Shown: positions 37,445 through 48,359, numbered from the stretch's first letter. The stretch is 64,000 nt of DNA from Mesorhizobium sp. B2-1-1 (GCF_006442975.2 NZ_CP083954.1:5587501-5651500); one strand, 5' to 3'. Program-made: numbers and translations. The notes: generated from the sequence alone by a model not told the origin.

Positions 37445-38695
37445 CTAAACTTCATAGACCAGCCCCTGTGGATCGATCTCGGGCTTTCGGCCGGCGACGA
37501 GGTCGGCGAGGAATTTGCCCGAGCCGCAGGCCATGGTCCATCCGACATGGCCGTGGCCGGTGTCGAGATAGAGATTTTTGTAGCGGGCCCGGCCGATGAC
37601 CGGCACGGAATTGGGCATCATCGGCCGCAGGCCCGCCCAGAACATGGCCTTCTTCTCGTCGAAGGCGCCAGGGAAAAGATCCTTGCCGGTGCTGATGATG
37701 GTGTTGAAGTCAGCGGGCTTGAAGCTTCGGTCAAAGCCGGTGAACTCGGCCGTCGAGGACATCCGCAAGCGGTTGCCCAGCCTGGAATAGCCGATCAACC
37801 GGTCCTCGTCGGCGCCACCCATAGTCGGCCCCTTGCTTTCGTCCTCCAGGGGGATCGTCGCGGTATAGCCTTTCACCGGATAAACCGGCAGGTCGATGCC
37901 GTAGCGGCGGCCGAGTAGGCCGCTTTCCGGGCCCATTGCGATGACAACCGCATCGCCGGCCACCGGGCCTGACGAGGTGATGACGGCCCGCACCCTGTCG
38001 CCTTCGATATCGAAACCTTCGACCGTGGTGCCGAACCGGAACTCGGCGCCAAGCCTCTCGGTCGCATAGGCGGCGAGCCTGTCGACAAACAGTTTGGAAT
38101 CGCCAGTCTGGTCAGTGGGCGAATAAACCCCGCCGGCTATCTTGTCCTTCACCCCGGCAAGCCCCGGCTCCAGTTCGACCAGCCGGTCGCGCCCGACGAT
38201 CTCGATCGGCAAGCCATGCTCGGCAAGATAGCGATAATTGTCGGTCCCGGTGTCGAGACTCTTCTGCGAGCGGAAGAAGTAGAGGATGCCCTTCTTGCGC
38301 TCGTCATAGTGGATGCCGGTCGCCTCCGACAGCGCATTGATGCAGTCGCGCGAATAGAGCGCGAGCCGCAGCTTGATGTCGGTGTTGGCGCGCAGGCGCG
38401 CCACCGTGCACTGGCGCAGGAAGCGCAGGCTCCAGGCGAGAAAATAGGGATCGAAGCGCAGTCGCACCTTGATGCCGAGATCGTGGTTGTAGAGCCCGCG
38501 CAGGAAGGTCTTCAGCGCCGCCGGGGAAGCCCAGGCGGTGGCATCGCCCGGCGACACCAGCCCGGCATTCGACTGGCTGGTGCCCCGCGCCGGCGCCGGA
38601 TGACGCTCGATGACGGTGACCTCATGGCCGTCGCTCGCCAGATAGTAGGCGGCCGCCGTGCCGACGACGCCGGCCCCGAGCACCGTTATCTTCAT
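37445..38695 (-). CDS. D-amino acid dehydrogenase, small-subunit type (DadA-like FAD oxidoreductase)
   Basis: The protein has 416 residues starting MKITVLGAGVVGTAAAYYLASDGHEVTVIERH, a classic FAD-binding beta-alpha-beta motif. SNAGLVSPGDATAWASP, GGVYSPTDQTGDSKLFVDRL, the FAD-domain strand GDAVVIAMGPES and the C-terminal GRARYKNLYLDTGHGHVGWTMACGSGKFLADL follow. The family oxidises D-amino acids to keto acids, passing electrons to the membrane chain. The ATG at 38695 follows GGGGGG; upstream frame extension is not used. No alanine racemase gene is adjacent. Confidence 0.88.
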   Translation of the reverse strand: MKITVLGAGVVGTAAAYYLASDGHEVTVIERHPAPARGTSQSNAGLVSPGDATAWASPAALKTFLRGLYNHDLGIKVRLRFDPYFLAWSLRFLRQCTVARLRANTDIKLRLALYSRDCINALSEATGIHYDERKKGILYFFRSQKSLDTGTDNYRYLAEHGLPIEIVGRDRLVELEPGLAGVKDKIAGGVYSPTDQTGDSKLFVDRLAAYATERLGAEFRFGTTVEGFDIEGDRVRAVITSSGPVAGDAVVIAMGPESGLLGRRYGIDLPVYPVKGYTATIPLEDESKGPTMGGADEDRLIGYSRLGNRLRMSSTAEFTGFDRSFKPADFNTIISTGKDLFPGAFDEKKAMFWAGLRPMMPNSVPVIGRARYKNLYLDTGHGHVGWTMACGSGKFLADLVAGRKPEIDPQGLVYEV

Positions 38696-38801
38696 GTCGT
38701 CCCCCCAAAAAAGGTCGAACCGGGCAGCGCGCTTCCGCACCCTCCGCGAACGCTTCCATAGCGCTTCGCGGAGCGGCTTGCGAGCCCTTGGGAAAACCCG
38801 C

Positions 38802-39797
38802 TCAACCGCGTGCGGAATTCTTCCCCGTTAGGATACGCTCCCAGGCGAGCGCATCTGCAACGATCTGGTCGAGATCGTCGCGTTGCGGCGTCCAGCCGAG
38901 TTCCGTCCGGGCGAGATCGGAATTGGCAACCACCGCGGCGGCGTCACCGGGGCGGCGCTCGCCCGTCCTGACCTCGAAATCATGGCCGAAGGCGCGGCGC
39001 ACGCTCTCGATCACCTCCAGCACCGAATAACCGTGGCTGTAGCCGCAATTGGCGACGAGACTCGCGCCCCCGGTGCGCAGCCGCTCAAGGGCCAGGCGAT
39101 GCGCCGCGGCCAGGTCGCTCACATGGATGTAGTCGCGCATGCAGGTGCCGTCCGGCGTCGGATAATCGGTGCCGTACACCTGCATGAACGGCCGCTTGCC
39201 GAGCGCCGTCTCGCAAGCGACCTTGATCAGATGCGTGGCGCCCGGCGTCGACTGGCCGGTGCGCCCCCTGGGATCGGCGCCCGCGACGTTGAAATAGCGC
39301 AGCGCCGTATAGCGCAAACCATGCGCGATCGCCGCATCGCGCAGCATCCATTCGCTCATCAGCTTGGAGAGGCCGTAGGGCGATTCCGGCGCCAGGCGGG
39401 CATCCTCGCGCACCGGTTCCAGCCCGGCGCCGCCATAGACGGCAGCGGTCGAGGAGAAGATGAAGTTCTGCACGCCCTCGCGCACCGCCGTTTCGATCAG
39501 CGTGCGCGTCTTGCAGGTGTTGTTCTCGTAGTAGCCGAGCGGATCGGCGACGGATTCGGGAACGACGATCGAGCCGGCGAAATGGATGATCGCGTCGACA
39601 TTGTTGTCGCGGATGATGGAGCCGACCAATTCCTTGTCGGCGACGTCGCCGACGACCAGCTTTGCCTCCGGTGCCACCGCCCATTCGAAACCGGTCGAAA
39701 GCCGGTCGAGAACGACCACGCTTTCGCCCGCATCCAGCAATTCCCAGACCATATGGCTGCCGATATAGCCGGCGCCGCCTGTCACCAAAACCGTCAT
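38802..39797 (-). CDS. galE: UDP-glucose 4-epimerase
   Basis: The protein has 331 residues. The NAD-binding N-terminus is MTVLVTGGAGYIGSHMVWELLDAG. The catalytic region has FIFSSTAAVYG and the Tyr-x-x-x-Lys of SPYGLSKLMSE. Substrate-binding motifs are LRYFNVAGADPRGRTGQ and YPTPDGTCMRDYIHVSDLAAAH. It interconverts UDP-glucose and UDP-galactose for exopolysaccharide and LPS synthesis and for galactose use. The frame opens five codons earlier, but the ATG at 39797 matches the family start. Confidence 0.93.
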   Translation of the reverse strand: MTVLVTGGAGYIGSHMVWELLDAGESVVVLDRLSTGFEWAVAPEAKLVVGDVADKELVGSIIRDNNVDAIIHFAGSIVVPESVADPLGYYENNTCKTRTLIETAVREGVQNFIFSSTAAVYGGAGLEPVREDARLAPESPYGLSKLMSEWMLRDAAIAHGLRYTALRYFNVAGADPRGRTGQSTPGATHLIKVACETALGKRPFMQVYGTDYPTPDGTCMRDYIHVSDLAAAHRLALERLRTGGASLVANCGYSHGYSVLEVIESVRRAFGHDFEVRTGERRPGDAAAVVANSDLARTELGWTPQRDDLDQIVADALAWERILTGKNSARG

Positions 39798-40074
39798 TCC
39801 GCATCCTCGCATTCAAGATCTATCGGAAACTGTCTCAACACCCGCTCTACTGGAAAGCCCGCCCTATGACCAATAAAACCCTACGTAACCGACTTGGCCG
39901 GCATATAGCATCATGTCGAAACAAAAGCGCCCTACAGGCCGTTATCGCCAGGAAATAGGCCATGATCCGCCCCTCGTTAGGAACAGGTGCGGGGCGTGGC
40001 ATTTTGACCAAAACGGGCCGGTGGACGGCCAATCGGGCAATGATTATGATCCAGCCCAAAACTGGGAAGCCGAC

Positions 40075-41355
40075 ATGAATTATCAGCGGTTCTTCGAGGA
40101 CGCGATCGACCAGCTCCATGCGGAACGACGCTACCGCGTCTTTGCCGACCTCGAGCGCATAGCGGGCAAATTTCCGCGTGCCATCTGGCGCGCCAACGGC
40201 CGCGCAGAGGAAATCACCGTCTGGTGCTCCAACGACTATCTCGGCATGGGCCAGCACCCGGATGTCATCGCAGCGTTCCAGAACGCGGCGGGCCGGATGG
40301 GTTCGGGCGCCGGCGGCACCCGCAACATCTCCGGCACCAGCAATCCGCTGGTCGAACTCGAGCATGAGCTCGCCGACCTGCACGACAAGGAAGCCGCGCT
40401 CGTCTTCACCTCCGGTTTTGTCTCCAACGAAGCCTCGATCTCGACCATCGCGCGGCTTTTGCCCAACTGCCTGATCATTTCGGACGAGCTCAACCATGCC
40501 TCGATGATCGAAGGCGTGCGGCGCTCGGGCGCGGAAAAGAAGATTTTTCGCCACAACGATGTCGCGCACCTGGAAAGCCTGCTGCAGGCGGCGGGCCGCG
40601 AGCGCGCCAAGCTGATCGTGTTCGAGAGCGTCTATTCGATGGATGGCGATATCGCGCCGATCAGAGAGATCGTCGACCTCGCCGAGCGCTATAACGCCAT
40701 GACCTATATCGACGAGGTCCACGCCGTGGGCATGTACGGTCCGCGCGGCGGCGGCATCACCGAGCGGGAAGGCCTCGCCGACCGCATCGACATCATCGAG
40801 GGCACGCTCGCCAAGGCTTTCGGCACGCTGGGCGGCTACATCACCGGCACGAGCGCTGTCATCGACGCCGTGCGCTCCTATGCGCCGGGCTTCATCTTCA
40901 CCACCGCGCTGCCGCCGGCCATCGCCGCCGCTGCCACCACCTCGATCCGTCATCTCAAGCGCTCGCAGGCCGAGCGTGACGCCCAGCAGCAGCAGGCGAC
41001 GCGGACCAAGCAGATCCTCTCCGCCGCCGGCCTCCCGGTGATGGACTCGGCGACCCACATCGTGCCAGTGCTGGTTGGCGACCCCGAGCTTTGCAAGATG
41101 GCAAGCGACCGGCTGCTCGGCGTGCACGGCATCTACATCCAGCCGATCAACTATCCGACCGTGCCGCGCGCGCACGGAGCGGCTGCGCGCATCACGCCGA
41201 CGCCGTTCCATTCGGATGCGCTGATCGCCGAGCTGCAGGACGCCTTGGTCGAGACCTGGGACGCGCTCGGCATTTCCTATGGTTCAGCAGGACGACCTTC
41301 CGTGGCCAAGACCGACCGGATCATTCCCCTGCTGGTGCCCAAGTCAGGCGGCTGA
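40075..41355 (+). CDS. hemA: 5-aminolevulinate synthase
   Basis: The protein has 426 residues, a PLP-dependent alpha-oxoamine synthase. Motifs are [61 protein letters not shown] and the PLP lysine Lys247 in [13 protein letters not shown]. It condenses glycine with succinyl-CoA, the first haem step in alphaproteobacteria. The frame is open upstream to 39913, but ATG 40075 ([11 protein letters not shown]) matches HemA starts. It is divergent from galE across 277 bp, in which I see no clear FNR/FixK box. Confidence 0.95.
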   Translation: MNYQRFFEDAIDQLHAERRYRVFADLERIAGKFPRAIWRANGRAEEITVWCSNDYLGMGQHPDVIAAFQNAAGRMGSGAGGTRNISGTSNPLVELEHELADLHDKEAALVFTSGFVSNEASISTIARLLPNCLIISDELNHASMIEGVRRSGAEKKIFRHNDVAHLESLLQAAGRERAKLIVFESVYSMDGDIAPIREIVDLAERYNAMTYIDEVHAVGMYGPRGGGITEREGLADRIDIIEGTLAKAFGTLGGYITGTSAVIDAVRSYAPGFIFTTALPPAIAAAATTSIRHLKRSQAERDAQQQQATRTKQILSAAGLPVMDSATHIVPVLVGDPELCKMASDRLLGVHGIYIQPINYPTVPRAHGAAARITPTPFHSDALIAELQDALVETWDALGISYGSAGRPSVAKTDRIIPLLVPKSGG

Positions 41356-41429
41356 AACCCGTTTGAAACTCCACTCCGGCGGCCGTCTGGGGCGCCGGAG
41401 CGACTTTCAATTCGGGCTTCGTCAACCTC

Positions 41430-42596
41430 TCAAACAGCCGTCATCCACTTCGCCAGCCGGTGCGCCGCCTCCTCGAGCTGGTCGAGGCGGCGGTGGAAGC
41501 ACAGCCTGAGGAAGGCTTCGCCGCCCGGGCCGAAGGCCGTGCCCGGCGCCAGGCCGACATTGGCCTTGTCGACGATCTCGAAGGCGGCGCTGCGCGAATC
41601 GGTGATGCCGTCCACCCTGAAGAACAGATAGAAAGCACCTTGCGGCACAGTGAACCGGGCGCGGTCGGTGGCGCCGAGAATGCCGCAGACCAGATCGCGC
41701 GCCTTTCTTGCCCTCTCCACCTGTCCGGCGACGAAGACATCGCCTTCATCGAGCGCCGCGACCGCGCCGCGCTGCATGAACTGGGCGACACCTGAATTCG
41801 AATACTGGATCAGGTTCTCGAACACCTGCTGCAAGCTCGGATGGGTCTTGATCCAGCCGACGCGCCAGCCGGTCATCGCCCAGTTCTTGGAGAAGCTGTT
41901 CACGAACAGGATGCGGTCCTCTGCGGTCGCGATGTCGAGGAAGGACGGCGCGCGGCCTTGGCCATAGTGGAACAGCGAATAGATCTCGTCGGCGATGATC
42001 CAAAGGCCATTTGCCCGGGCGAGATCGAGAATGGCGCGCAAAGTCTCATGGTCGGCGGTCCAGCCGGTCGGATTGGACGGCGTGTTGATGAACAGCGCCC
42101 TGGTCCTGGGCGTGATGGCGGCCGCGATCTTCTCGACGTCGCACGACCAGCCATTGCCGGATTGATCGAGCGTGACCGGCACCGGCACTGCACCGGCGAT
42201 GGCGGCGGCGGCGTCGAAATTCGGCCAGGCGGGCGACAGATAGATCACCTCGTCGCCGGCACCGGCGAGCGCGTCGAGCGCAAGCTGGATCGCATGCATG
42301 CCCGAGCCGGTGACGATGAATTCGTCCTCGGCGAAGTGTTTGCCGAAATGCCTCTGGTAATAGCGGGCAAGCGCCTGCCTGAGATCGGGGATGCCCCTCT
42401 GCCAGGTGTAGAACGTCTCGCCACCGGCCAGCGCCTTCGACGCGGCATCGGTGATGAAGGACGGCGTCGGCAGATCGCCCTCGCCGGCCCAGAGCGGGAT
42501 CAAGCCGTCGCGCAGCCTGCCATAGTTGACGACGGCGACGATACCGCTTTCGGGCGCAGCCAAGGCCTCGGGGCGCAGGTTCTGGATCAGGGTCAT
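41430..42596 (-). CDS. Class I/II pyridoxal-phosphate aminotransferase
   Basis: The protein has 388 residues of fold-type I, AAT family. It contains YTWQRGIPDLRQALARYY, TGSGMHAIQLALDAL, FINTPSNPTGW, WIIADEIYSLFHYG and the PLP lysine Lys237 in FVNSFSKNWAMTGWRVGW. The C-terminal arginine motif is AFLRLCFHRR. Relatives transfer amino groups between aspartate or aromatic amino acids and keto acids. Its substrate cannot be set from sequence. It is convergent with hemA and apparently monocistronic. Confidence 0.88.
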   Translation of the reverse strand: MTLIQNLRPEALAAPESGIVAVVNYGRLRDGLIPLWAGEGDLPTPSFITDAASKALAGGETFYTWQRGIPDLRQALARYYQRHFGKHFAEDEFIVTGSGMHAIQLALDALAGAGDEVIYLSPAWPNFDAAAAIAGAVPVPVTLDQSGNGWSCDVEKIAAAITPRTRALFINTPSNPTGWTADHETLRAILDLARANGLWIIADEIYSLFHYGQGRAPSFLDIATAEDRILFVNSFSKNWAMTGWRVGWIKTHPSLQQVFENLIQYSNSGVAQFMQRGAVAALDEGDVFVAGQVERARKARDLVCGILGATDRARFTVPQGAFYLFFRVDGITDSRSAAFEIVDKANVGLAPGTAFGPGGEAFLRLCFHRRLDQLEEAAHRLAKWMTAV

Positions 42597-42652
42597 GGGC
42601 AGGTCCGTTCGAACAGGGATAGCATGCCGGCTGTTCTACTACGGGCGAAAGC

Positions 42653-42685
42653 AAAAAACCCCGGCCGTGAACGACCGGGGTTTTG
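42653..42685 (-). terminator. Rho-independent terminator of mscL
   Basis: Read on the minus strand, AAAACCCCGG at the mscL side pairs with CCGGGGTTTT around a short loop, and the hairpin ends in a run of six T. It begins about 20 nt after the mscL stop at 42707. The + strand lacks an equally good T-run and no + gene ends here. Confidence 0.85.
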
Positions 42686-42706
42686 GTCCAGAAGAACCTG
42701 ATGTCT

Positions 42707-43129
42707 CTATCTCCTGGCAAGCAGATCGCGGATTTCGGTCAGAAGCTGCACATCGGCAGGCGGCGGCGCGGCGGCAGGCGCGGGCTTTTCGGCCTCCAGG
42801 CGCCTGCGCAGGTTGTTCACCGCCTTGACCATCAAGAAGATGATGAATGCGAGGATGAGAAAGTTCAGCACGACCGTGATGAAGCTGCCATAGGCGAAGA
42901 CGGCGCCCTCTTTCTTTGCCTCCGCCAGCGTGCCCGAGTGGACGTTCGAGGACAGTCCGAAGAAGTAGTTGTTGAAGTCCAACCCGCCGAAAATCGCGCC
43001 CACGATCGGCATGATGATGTCGTTGACAAGGGAATCGACGATCCTGCCGAAAGCAGCGCCGATGATGACGCCGACGGCCAGGTCCATCACATTGCCCTTG
43101 GAAATGAATTCCTGGAATTCTTTCAGCAT
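42707..43129 (-). CDS. mscL: Large-conductance mechanosensitive channel
   Basis: The protein has 140 residues. It starts [20 protein letters not shown]. The pore-lining first helix is [25 protein letters not shown] periplasmic loop follows ([15 protein letters not shown]), then a second helix ([23 protein letters not shown]) and the C-terminal charged helix with a Pro/Ala linker. It opens under membrane tension to release solutes after osmotic downshock. GGAGGG precedes the ATG at 43129; the longer open frame upstream is ignored. Confidence 0.95.
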   Translation of the reverse strand: MLKEFQEFISKGNVMDLAVGVIIGAAFGRIVDSLVNDIIMPIVGAIFGGLDFNNYFFGLSSNVHSGTLAEAKKEGAVFAYGSFITVVLNFLILAFIIFLMVKAVNNLRRRLEAEKPAPAAAPPPADVQLLTEIRDLLARR

Positions 43130-43351
43130 TTCGACCCTCCTTGCCATGATCGGCCGCGTTCTCCAGCGCCGGCCAAGCCCACAATAGCAAAAACCTCCGG
43201 TTGCAAAACCGGAAAAAGGGCCAAGGCACCGGTTTGTTTTTACCCGCATCATCAGACGTCCATGCGCCGAACGCCGCGATGGACTCAGCTTCCAAGCTGT
43301 GGTTGCGTGCGGTGAGCGGGCGTCGAGCCGGCCAGGGAGGAAGCGCGAGCC

Positions 43352-46300
43352 GTGCAGGGCTTGTTCATCGTTGTCATCGCGATCGCTTATGTGACGCTTC
43401 TGTTCGCCATCGCCAGCCTTGGCGACCGCCGCTCGGCCAGCTCCGGGCCCGGTCGCGCACGTCCGTTCATCTACGCGCTCAGCCTGGCCATCTATTGCAC
43501 CTCCTGGACGTTTTTCGGTTCTGTCGGCCTGTCTTCCGAGCGCGGCCTGGAGTTCCTAGGCATCTATACCGGCCCGGTGCTGGTGTTCGTGTTCGGTTTT
43601 CCCTTGCTCAACCGTCTCGTGCGGCTGGCCAAGACCGAGAAGATCACCTCGATCGCCGACTTCCTCGGCGCGCGCTATGGCAAGAGCTTCACCGTGGCCG
43701 CCATCGCCACGCTGATCGCGACCATCGGCGCGGTGCCCTATATCGCGCTGCAGCTGAAGGCGATCTCCGGTTCCGTCAGCCTGATGGTCGAGCATTACAC
43801 CGGCTCGCCGCCCTCGTTCGACCCCTTCGTCAGCGACATCTCGCTGGTCGTCGCCATGCTCCTGGCGCTGTTCGCGGTGCTGTTCGGCACGCGCCACGCC
43901 GACGCCACCGAGCACCAGGACGGGCTGGTGCTGGCGGTGGCGGTCGAAACCGTGGTCAAGCTTGCCGCCTTCCTGGCGATCGGCCTGATGGTCACTTTCC
44001 TGATCTTCGGCGGGCCCGGCGACATGTTCGGCAAGCTGGCCGAAAACGGCCAGGTGCGGCAGGCGATGGGCTATTCGACGTCGCTCGCCACCTGGCTGGT
44101 GCTGACCTGCCTGAGTGGCTTCGCCATCATCCTTCTGCCCCGGCAGTTCTACGTCACCATCGTCGAGAACCGCAGCGAGGCGGAACTGCGCACCGCGACA
44201 TGGGTGTTTCCGCTCTATCTGGTGGCGATCAACCTGTTCGTGCTGCCGATCGCCTTCGCCGGACTGTCGCTGGTCGGCACGAAGACGAGCAGCGACCTAT
44301 ATGTGCTGTCGCTGCCCTTGTTCGGCGGTCACGATTTCCTGGCCATGGCTGCCTTCATCGGCGGCCTGTCGGCGGCCACCGCCATGGTCATCGTCGAGAG
44401 CGTGGCGCTGTCGATCATGATCTCCAACGACCTCATCATCCCGCTGTTCGTGCGGCGGCTGCTGAGGACGACGTCTTCCGAAAACGAGGACTGGTCGACG
44501 CTCATCCTCAACGTGCGGCGGGCATCGATCTTCATCATGCTTTTCATCGCCTTCCTCTACTATCGCGAGAGCACCGACAGCGCGCGGCTGTCGTCGATCG
44601 GCCTGATGTCGTTCGCGGCGATCGCGCAATTCGCGCCGGCGCTGATCGGCGGGCTGATCTGGCGCGGCGCCAATGGCAGGGGCGCGGCCCTCGGCATGGT
44701 CGCCGGCATCCTGATCTGGGGCTACACGCTGCTGTTGCCATCGCTCGTCGCGCCCGAAACCGGCATATTGGTGCATGGCCTGTTCGGCTTCGAAGCGCTG
44801 CGGCCGCAGGCGCTGTTCGGAACCGTTGCGGAGCCGTTGAACCACGGCGTGCTGTGGAGCCTGTCGATCAACGCACTGTTTTTCGTACTGGGCTCGCTGT
44901 CACGCGCCGCGGTGCCGCTGGAGCGCATCCAGGCGTCGATCTTCGTGCCGCGCGAAGCCGGGCCGATGCCCAGCCTGCGCCGTTTCCGTACCGCCGTCAC
45001 CGTCAACGACCTGAAGGACACCATCGCGCGCTATCTCGGCGTCCAGCGCACCGAGCGGTCGTTCCAGTCCTTCGAAAAGACCACCAACGTCATCCTGCAT
45101 GGCAATGAGCAGGCCAGCATGGACGTCATCCGCTTTTCCGAGCAGCTTTTGGCCAGCGCCGTCGGCTCTTCGTCGGCGCGGCTGATTCTGTCGCTGCTGT
45201 TTCGCCGCCACGACCGCGAATCCAGGGATGCCTTCCGGCTGCTCGACGACGCCACGGAAGCATTGCAACACAATCGCGACCTGTTGCAGATCGCGCTCGA
45301 CCAGATGGAACAGGGCATCACCGTCTTCGACCGGGATTTCAGGCTGATCTGCTGGAACCGCCAGTACCGGGAGCTGTTCGACCTGCCCGACGACATGGGC
45401 CAGGTCGGCGTCTCGCTCGACCAGATCCTGCGCCATCTGGCGGAGCGCGGCGATATCCCGACCGACCAGCGGGTGACGATGCTCAACCGGCTGACCAGCT
45501 TCGTCAGCCCCTGGCAGATGGAACTGAAGACCAGCGGCCGGATCCTGGAGCTGCGCTCCAACCCGATGCCGGACGGCGGCATCGTCGCCACCTATGCCGA
45601 CATTTCCGGCCGCGTCGAGCAGGACCTGGCGCTGAAGCGGGCGAACGAGTCGCTGGAACAGCGGGTGAAGACCCGCACCATCGAACTGACCAGGGTCAAC
45701 GAGGAGTTGACCCGGGTCAACGAGGAACTGGCGCAGGCGCAGATGCTTGCCGAGGAGGCCAATCTGGGCAAGACGCGCTTCCTCGCCGCGGCCGGCCACG
45801 ACATCCTTCAACCGCTCAACGCCGCCAGGCTCTACTGCTCGTCGTTGATCGAAAAGGCCGGCAAGGGCCCGGCCGGCAAGGCCGCGGTCAACATCGACTC
45901 CTCGCTGGAATCGGTCGAGACCATTCTGGGCGCCGTGCTCGACATTTCCCGCCTCGATGCCGGTGCCATGAAACCGGACGACACGGCCTTCAACCTAGAC
46001 GCATTGCTGCGCCAGATCGGCAATGATTTCCGGCCGCTTGCCGCGGAAAAGCAACTCAAGCTGACGATCATGCCCTCGTCGCTGACAGTGATGACGGATC
46101 GCAACCTGTTGCGCCGCCTGATCCAGAACCTCGTTTCCAACGCCATCAAATACACACGTCACGGCCGCATCCTGGTTGGCGTGCGGCGGCGCGGCGAACT
46201 GGCGGAAATCCAGGTGATCGACACTGGCATCGGCATTGCCGGCGACAAGCTGAACACGGTGTTTCGCGAATTCACCCGGCTGGACGAAGGCGCGCGCGAG

Positions 46301-46858
46301 GCCGAAGGCCTCGGCCTCGGCCTTTCGATCGTCGATCGCATCGCGCGGGTGCTGAGGCTTGAAATCCGTATTTTCTCCAATCCGGGCAAGGGCACGCGCT
46401 TTTCCGTCATCCTGCCGGTGGCGGCCGTGCAGGAACCGAAACGCGAGGTCGAAACCAGGGCGCCGGCCCGCGCGGCGGCTTCGCTGGCCGGACTGAGCGT
46501 GCTGTGTATCGACAACGACGCCCGCATCCTGGAAGGCATGCGGCTGCTGCTCGAAGGCTGGGGCTGCGCCGTCGAGACCGTGTCCGGCACAACGAACCGG
46601 GATATCGCGATCCGCCGCCCGGACATTGTCCTTGCCGACTATCATCTCGATGGCGAAACCGGCCTCGACGCCATCGTCGGGCTGCGAGCGATCCACGGCG
46701 ACGACCTGCCCGCCGTGCTGGTCACCGCCGACCGTTCCAACGAGGTACGCACGGCGGCGGCCGGGCTCGACGTCCCGGTGATCAACAAGCCGCTCAAACC
46801 GGCCGTGCTGCGCTCGATGATGGCCAGGGTCAGGCCGCTGGCGCCGGCGGCGGAGTAA
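43352..46858 (+). CDS. Solute:sodium symporter-fused hybrid sensor histidine kinase
   Basis: The protein has 1168 residues from a GTG preceded by GGGAGG. Residues 1 to about 500 form a PutP/SLC5-like transporter domain with around 13 membrane segments ([34 protein letters not shown]). A PAS-like domain follows ([21 protein letters not shown]), then a coiled coil rich in Glu and Leu near 745-800. HisKA has His816 in [16 protein letters not shown]. The HATPase has [18 protein letters not shown] and [14 protein letters not shown]-terminal receiver domain has Asp1096 in [14 protein letters not shown]. Similar proteins regulate carbon use. The ligand is unknown; the LuxR regulator encoded nearby is a likely partner. 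Confidence 0.92.
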   Translation: MQGLFIVVIAIAYVTLLFAIASLGDRRSASSGPGRARPFIYALSLAIYCTSWTFFGSVGLSSERGLEFLGIYTGPVLVFVFGFPLLNRLVRLAKTEKITSIADFLGARYGKSFTVAAIATLIATIGAVPYIALQLKAISGSVSLMVEHYTGSPPSFDPFVSDISLVVAMLLALFAVLFGTRHADATEHQDGLVLAVAVETVVKLAAFLAIGLMVTFLIFGGPGDMFGKLAENGQVRQAMGYSTSLATWLVLTCLSGFAIILLPRQFYVTIVENRSEAELRTATWVFPLYLVAINLFVLPIAFAGLSLVGTKTSSDLYVLSLPLFGGHDFLAMAAFIGGLSAATAMVIVESVALSIMISNDLIIPLFVRRLLRTTSSENEDWSTLILNVRRASIFIMLFIAFLYYRESTDSARLSSIGLMSFAAIAQFAPALIGGLIWRGANGRGAALGMVAGILIWGYTLLLPSLVAPETGILVHGLFGFEALRPQALFGTVAEPLNHGVLWSLSINALFFVLGSLSRAAVPLERIQASIFVPREAGPMPSLRRFRTAVTVNDLKDTIARYLGVQRTERSFQSFEKTTNVILHGNEQASMDVIRFSEQLLASAVGSSSARLILSLLFRRHDRESRDAFRLLDDATEALQHNRDLLQIALDQMEQGITVFDRDFRLICWNRQYRELFDLPDDMGQVGVSLDQILRHLAERGDIPTDQRVTMLNRLTSFVSPWQMELKTSGRILELRSNPMPDGGIVATYADISGRVEQDLALKRANESLEQRVKTRTIELTRVNEELTRVNEELAQAQMLAEEANLGKTRFLAAAGHDILQPLNAARLYCSSLIEKAGKGPAGKAAVNIDSSLESVETILGAVLDISRLDAGAMKPDDTAFNLDALLRQIGNDFRPLAAEKQLKLTIMPSSLTVMTDRNLLRRLIQNLVSNAIKYTRHGRILVGVRRRGELAEIQVIDTGIGIAGDKLNTVFREFTRLDEGAREAEGLGLGLSIVDRIARVLRLEIRIFSNPGKGTRFSVILPVAAVQEPKREVETRAPARAAASLAGLSVLCIDNDARILEGMRLLLEGWGCAVETVSGTTNRDIAIRRPDIVLADYHLDGETGLDAIVGLRAIHGDDLPAVLVTADRSNEVRTAAAGLDVPVINKPLKPAVLRSMMARVRPLAPAAE

Positions 46859-47031
46859 CTGTCAGATCTGCTTCATTTCGGCCCCGCCGACGGCGCCCAG
46901 GCTTCGAGATAGGCGCAAAACATGTCGGCCATCGCTTCGGCATGGCTTCTATCTCTGCCGACGGGCGAGGCGTTTCCGAAAAACTGGTCGCCGGGCCGAC
47001 ATCCGCATAACCATCCGCCAGGTTCGGGCGC
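46859..47031. other. Gap between convergent kinase and regulator genes
   Basis: The 173 bp hold a minus-strand open frame directly continuing the luxR frame after its TGA. It reads CRPGDQFFGNASPVG and then AEAMADMFCAYLEAWAPSAG before a TGA at about 46875. The composition looks protein-like, so it may be the tail of a lost gene. No independent start with a ribosome site is visible. Confidence 0.3.
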
Positions 47032-47691
47032 TCAGCTCACCGGCTGCAGCGGATCGCTGCCGATCTTGGACAGCAGGATCACCGCCTGGGTGCGGCTGTC
47101 GACGCCGAGCTTCTGCAATATCGCCGAGACATGCGCCTTGATCGTCGCCTCTGAGACGCCGAGCTCATAGGCGATCTGCTTGTTGAGAAGGCCTTCCGCC
47201 AGCATGCCGAGCACGCGGGTTTGCTGCGGCGTGAGCGCCTGCAAGCGCTTGATCAGGTCCGATATTTCGGGATCGCGCTCGACACCGAGATCGATGCCGG
47301 CCGGTGCCGCGATATCGCCCGCAAGGACCGATCGCACGGCGTCGCGGATTTCCTCCATGCTGGCCGATTTGGAGATGAAACCGGACGCGCCGAGGTCGAG
47401 CGCGCGCCGGATGGTCGCCGGGTCGTCATGGGCGGAGACCACCACCAGCGGCGCCGCCGGATGGATGCCGCGCAACGAGATCAGGCCGGAAAGGCCGCTC
47501 GCGCCCGGCATCGACAGGTCGAGCAGCACCAGATCGACCTCCTCGTTGGCCACGACCAGCGCCTTGGCGCTTTCGAAATCGCCGGCTTCGTGAATAGCGG
47601 TGACATTGCCGATGCCGGCAAGCGCTTCGCGCAACGCACCGCGAAACAGCGGGTGATCGTCGGCGATGACGAAAGAATAGCCTGATGGCAA
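47032..47691 (-). CDS. LuxR/NarL-family response regulator
   Basis: The protein has 219 residues. The receiver domain opens YSFVIADDHPLFRGALREAL, with phospho-acceptor Asp58 in VDLVLLDLSMPGASG and VVVSAHDD and GASGFISKSASMEEI later. The C-terminal GerE/LuxR helix-turn-helix is LTPQQTRVLGMLAEGLLNKQIAYELGVSEATIKAHVSAILQKLG. The TTG at 47691 was preferred because GGGGAGGG lies just upstream; an earlier TTG 18 codons upstream is possible. It is convergent with the hybrid kinase gene, 173 bp away, and is its probable phosphotransfer partner. Confidence 0.88.
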   Translation of the reverse strand: MPSGYSFVIADDHPLFRGALREALAGIGNVTAIHEAGDFESAKALVVANEEVDLVLLDLSMPGASGLSGLISLRGIHPAAPLVVVSAHDDPATIRRALDLGASGFISKSASMEEIRDAVRSVLAGDIAAPAGIDLGVERDPEISDLIKRLQALTPQQTRVLGMLAEGLLNKQIAYELGVSEATIKAHVSAILQKLGVDSRTQAVILLSKIGSDPLQPVS

Positions 47692-47817
47692 ATATCCCTC
47701 CCCGGATCCCTTGATGGTCTTCTGTTTTCTCGGGACCTGATGCAACGATTATGAGGCGCTTCGCGCTGTTTTCAAGCAGCAAAGCCGGCGCACCGGATTT
47801 CCCCAGACGGCCTGTCT

Positions 47818-48252
47818 TCAGGTCTTCTGCGAGTTGGGTTTGGCGCCGTCGCCGCTGTCCTTGTCCATATCTTTGACGATGCCCATGAAGCCCTTCAGGA
47901 AACGCTCCATGTAGCTCATCGTCTTGTTGAAATCCTCCTCGCTCGGCAATGTCGATTCGAGGCGGGCCGAGAGCGAATTCTCGAGCCTGGTGACGCGCTC
48001 GTCCATGGCTTTCATCGAGGTTTGCAGGCGATCGACCTCGTCCTGGAAGGCAGCGCGTTCATCGGCCGCCATCTTGCAGACGAGTTGGCCGGAGCGCTCC
48101 TCGCAGATCGACATCGCGCCCGTCTGTGTGTCCATGCGGACATAGCCGTTGGCGGATTTCTCCAGACGGTAGCGGTCGGCCTCCTCGGAAAAGGCGGACG
48201 CCGCGACCAGCGAAACGAGCGCGGCGGGGATCAAGATGTGCTGCAGACGCAT
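47818..48252 (-). CDS. Exported coiled-coil protein of unknown function
   Basis: The protein has 144 residues from the ATG at 48252, which follows GGAGG. A signal peptide (MRLQHILIPAALVSLVAASAFS) is followed by a short domain with two cysteines (MSICEERSGQLVCKM). A long amphipathic helix follows (FQDEVDRLQTSMKAMDERVTRLENSLSARLES), then a predicted helical tail ending polar. The cysteine pair may form a periplasmic disulfide. I do not know its role. The gene is divergent from the DUF952 gene, with a 107-bp gap. Confidence 0.7.
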   Translation of the reverse strand: MRLQHILIPAALVSLVAASAFSEEADRYRLEKSANGYVRMDTQTGAMSICEERSGQLVCKMAADERAAFQDEVDRLQTSMKAMDERVTRLENSLSARLESTLPSEEDFNKTMSYMERFLKGFMGIVKDMDKDSGDGAKPNSQKT

Positions 48253-48359
48253 GTTGTCCTCCATGGCCAAAGCCTGAGATATCGCATGTTTGCGCCGGAA
48301 ATGGGGAAGATCCTTGGCACGGCCTTCCCCGCACGGCTGGTTCGGACTATAGCGCAACC

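Noticed and set aside
39798..40074. FNR/FixK box upstream of hemA
   Set aside because: I looked for a TTGAT-N4-ATCAA pattern in the galE-hemA gap and found none convincing.
43201..45108. A 635-codon frame overlapping the hybrid kinase in another frame
   Set aside because: It has high Arg/Pro/His content and no domain. The kinase frame has an unbroken set of transporter and kinase motifs.
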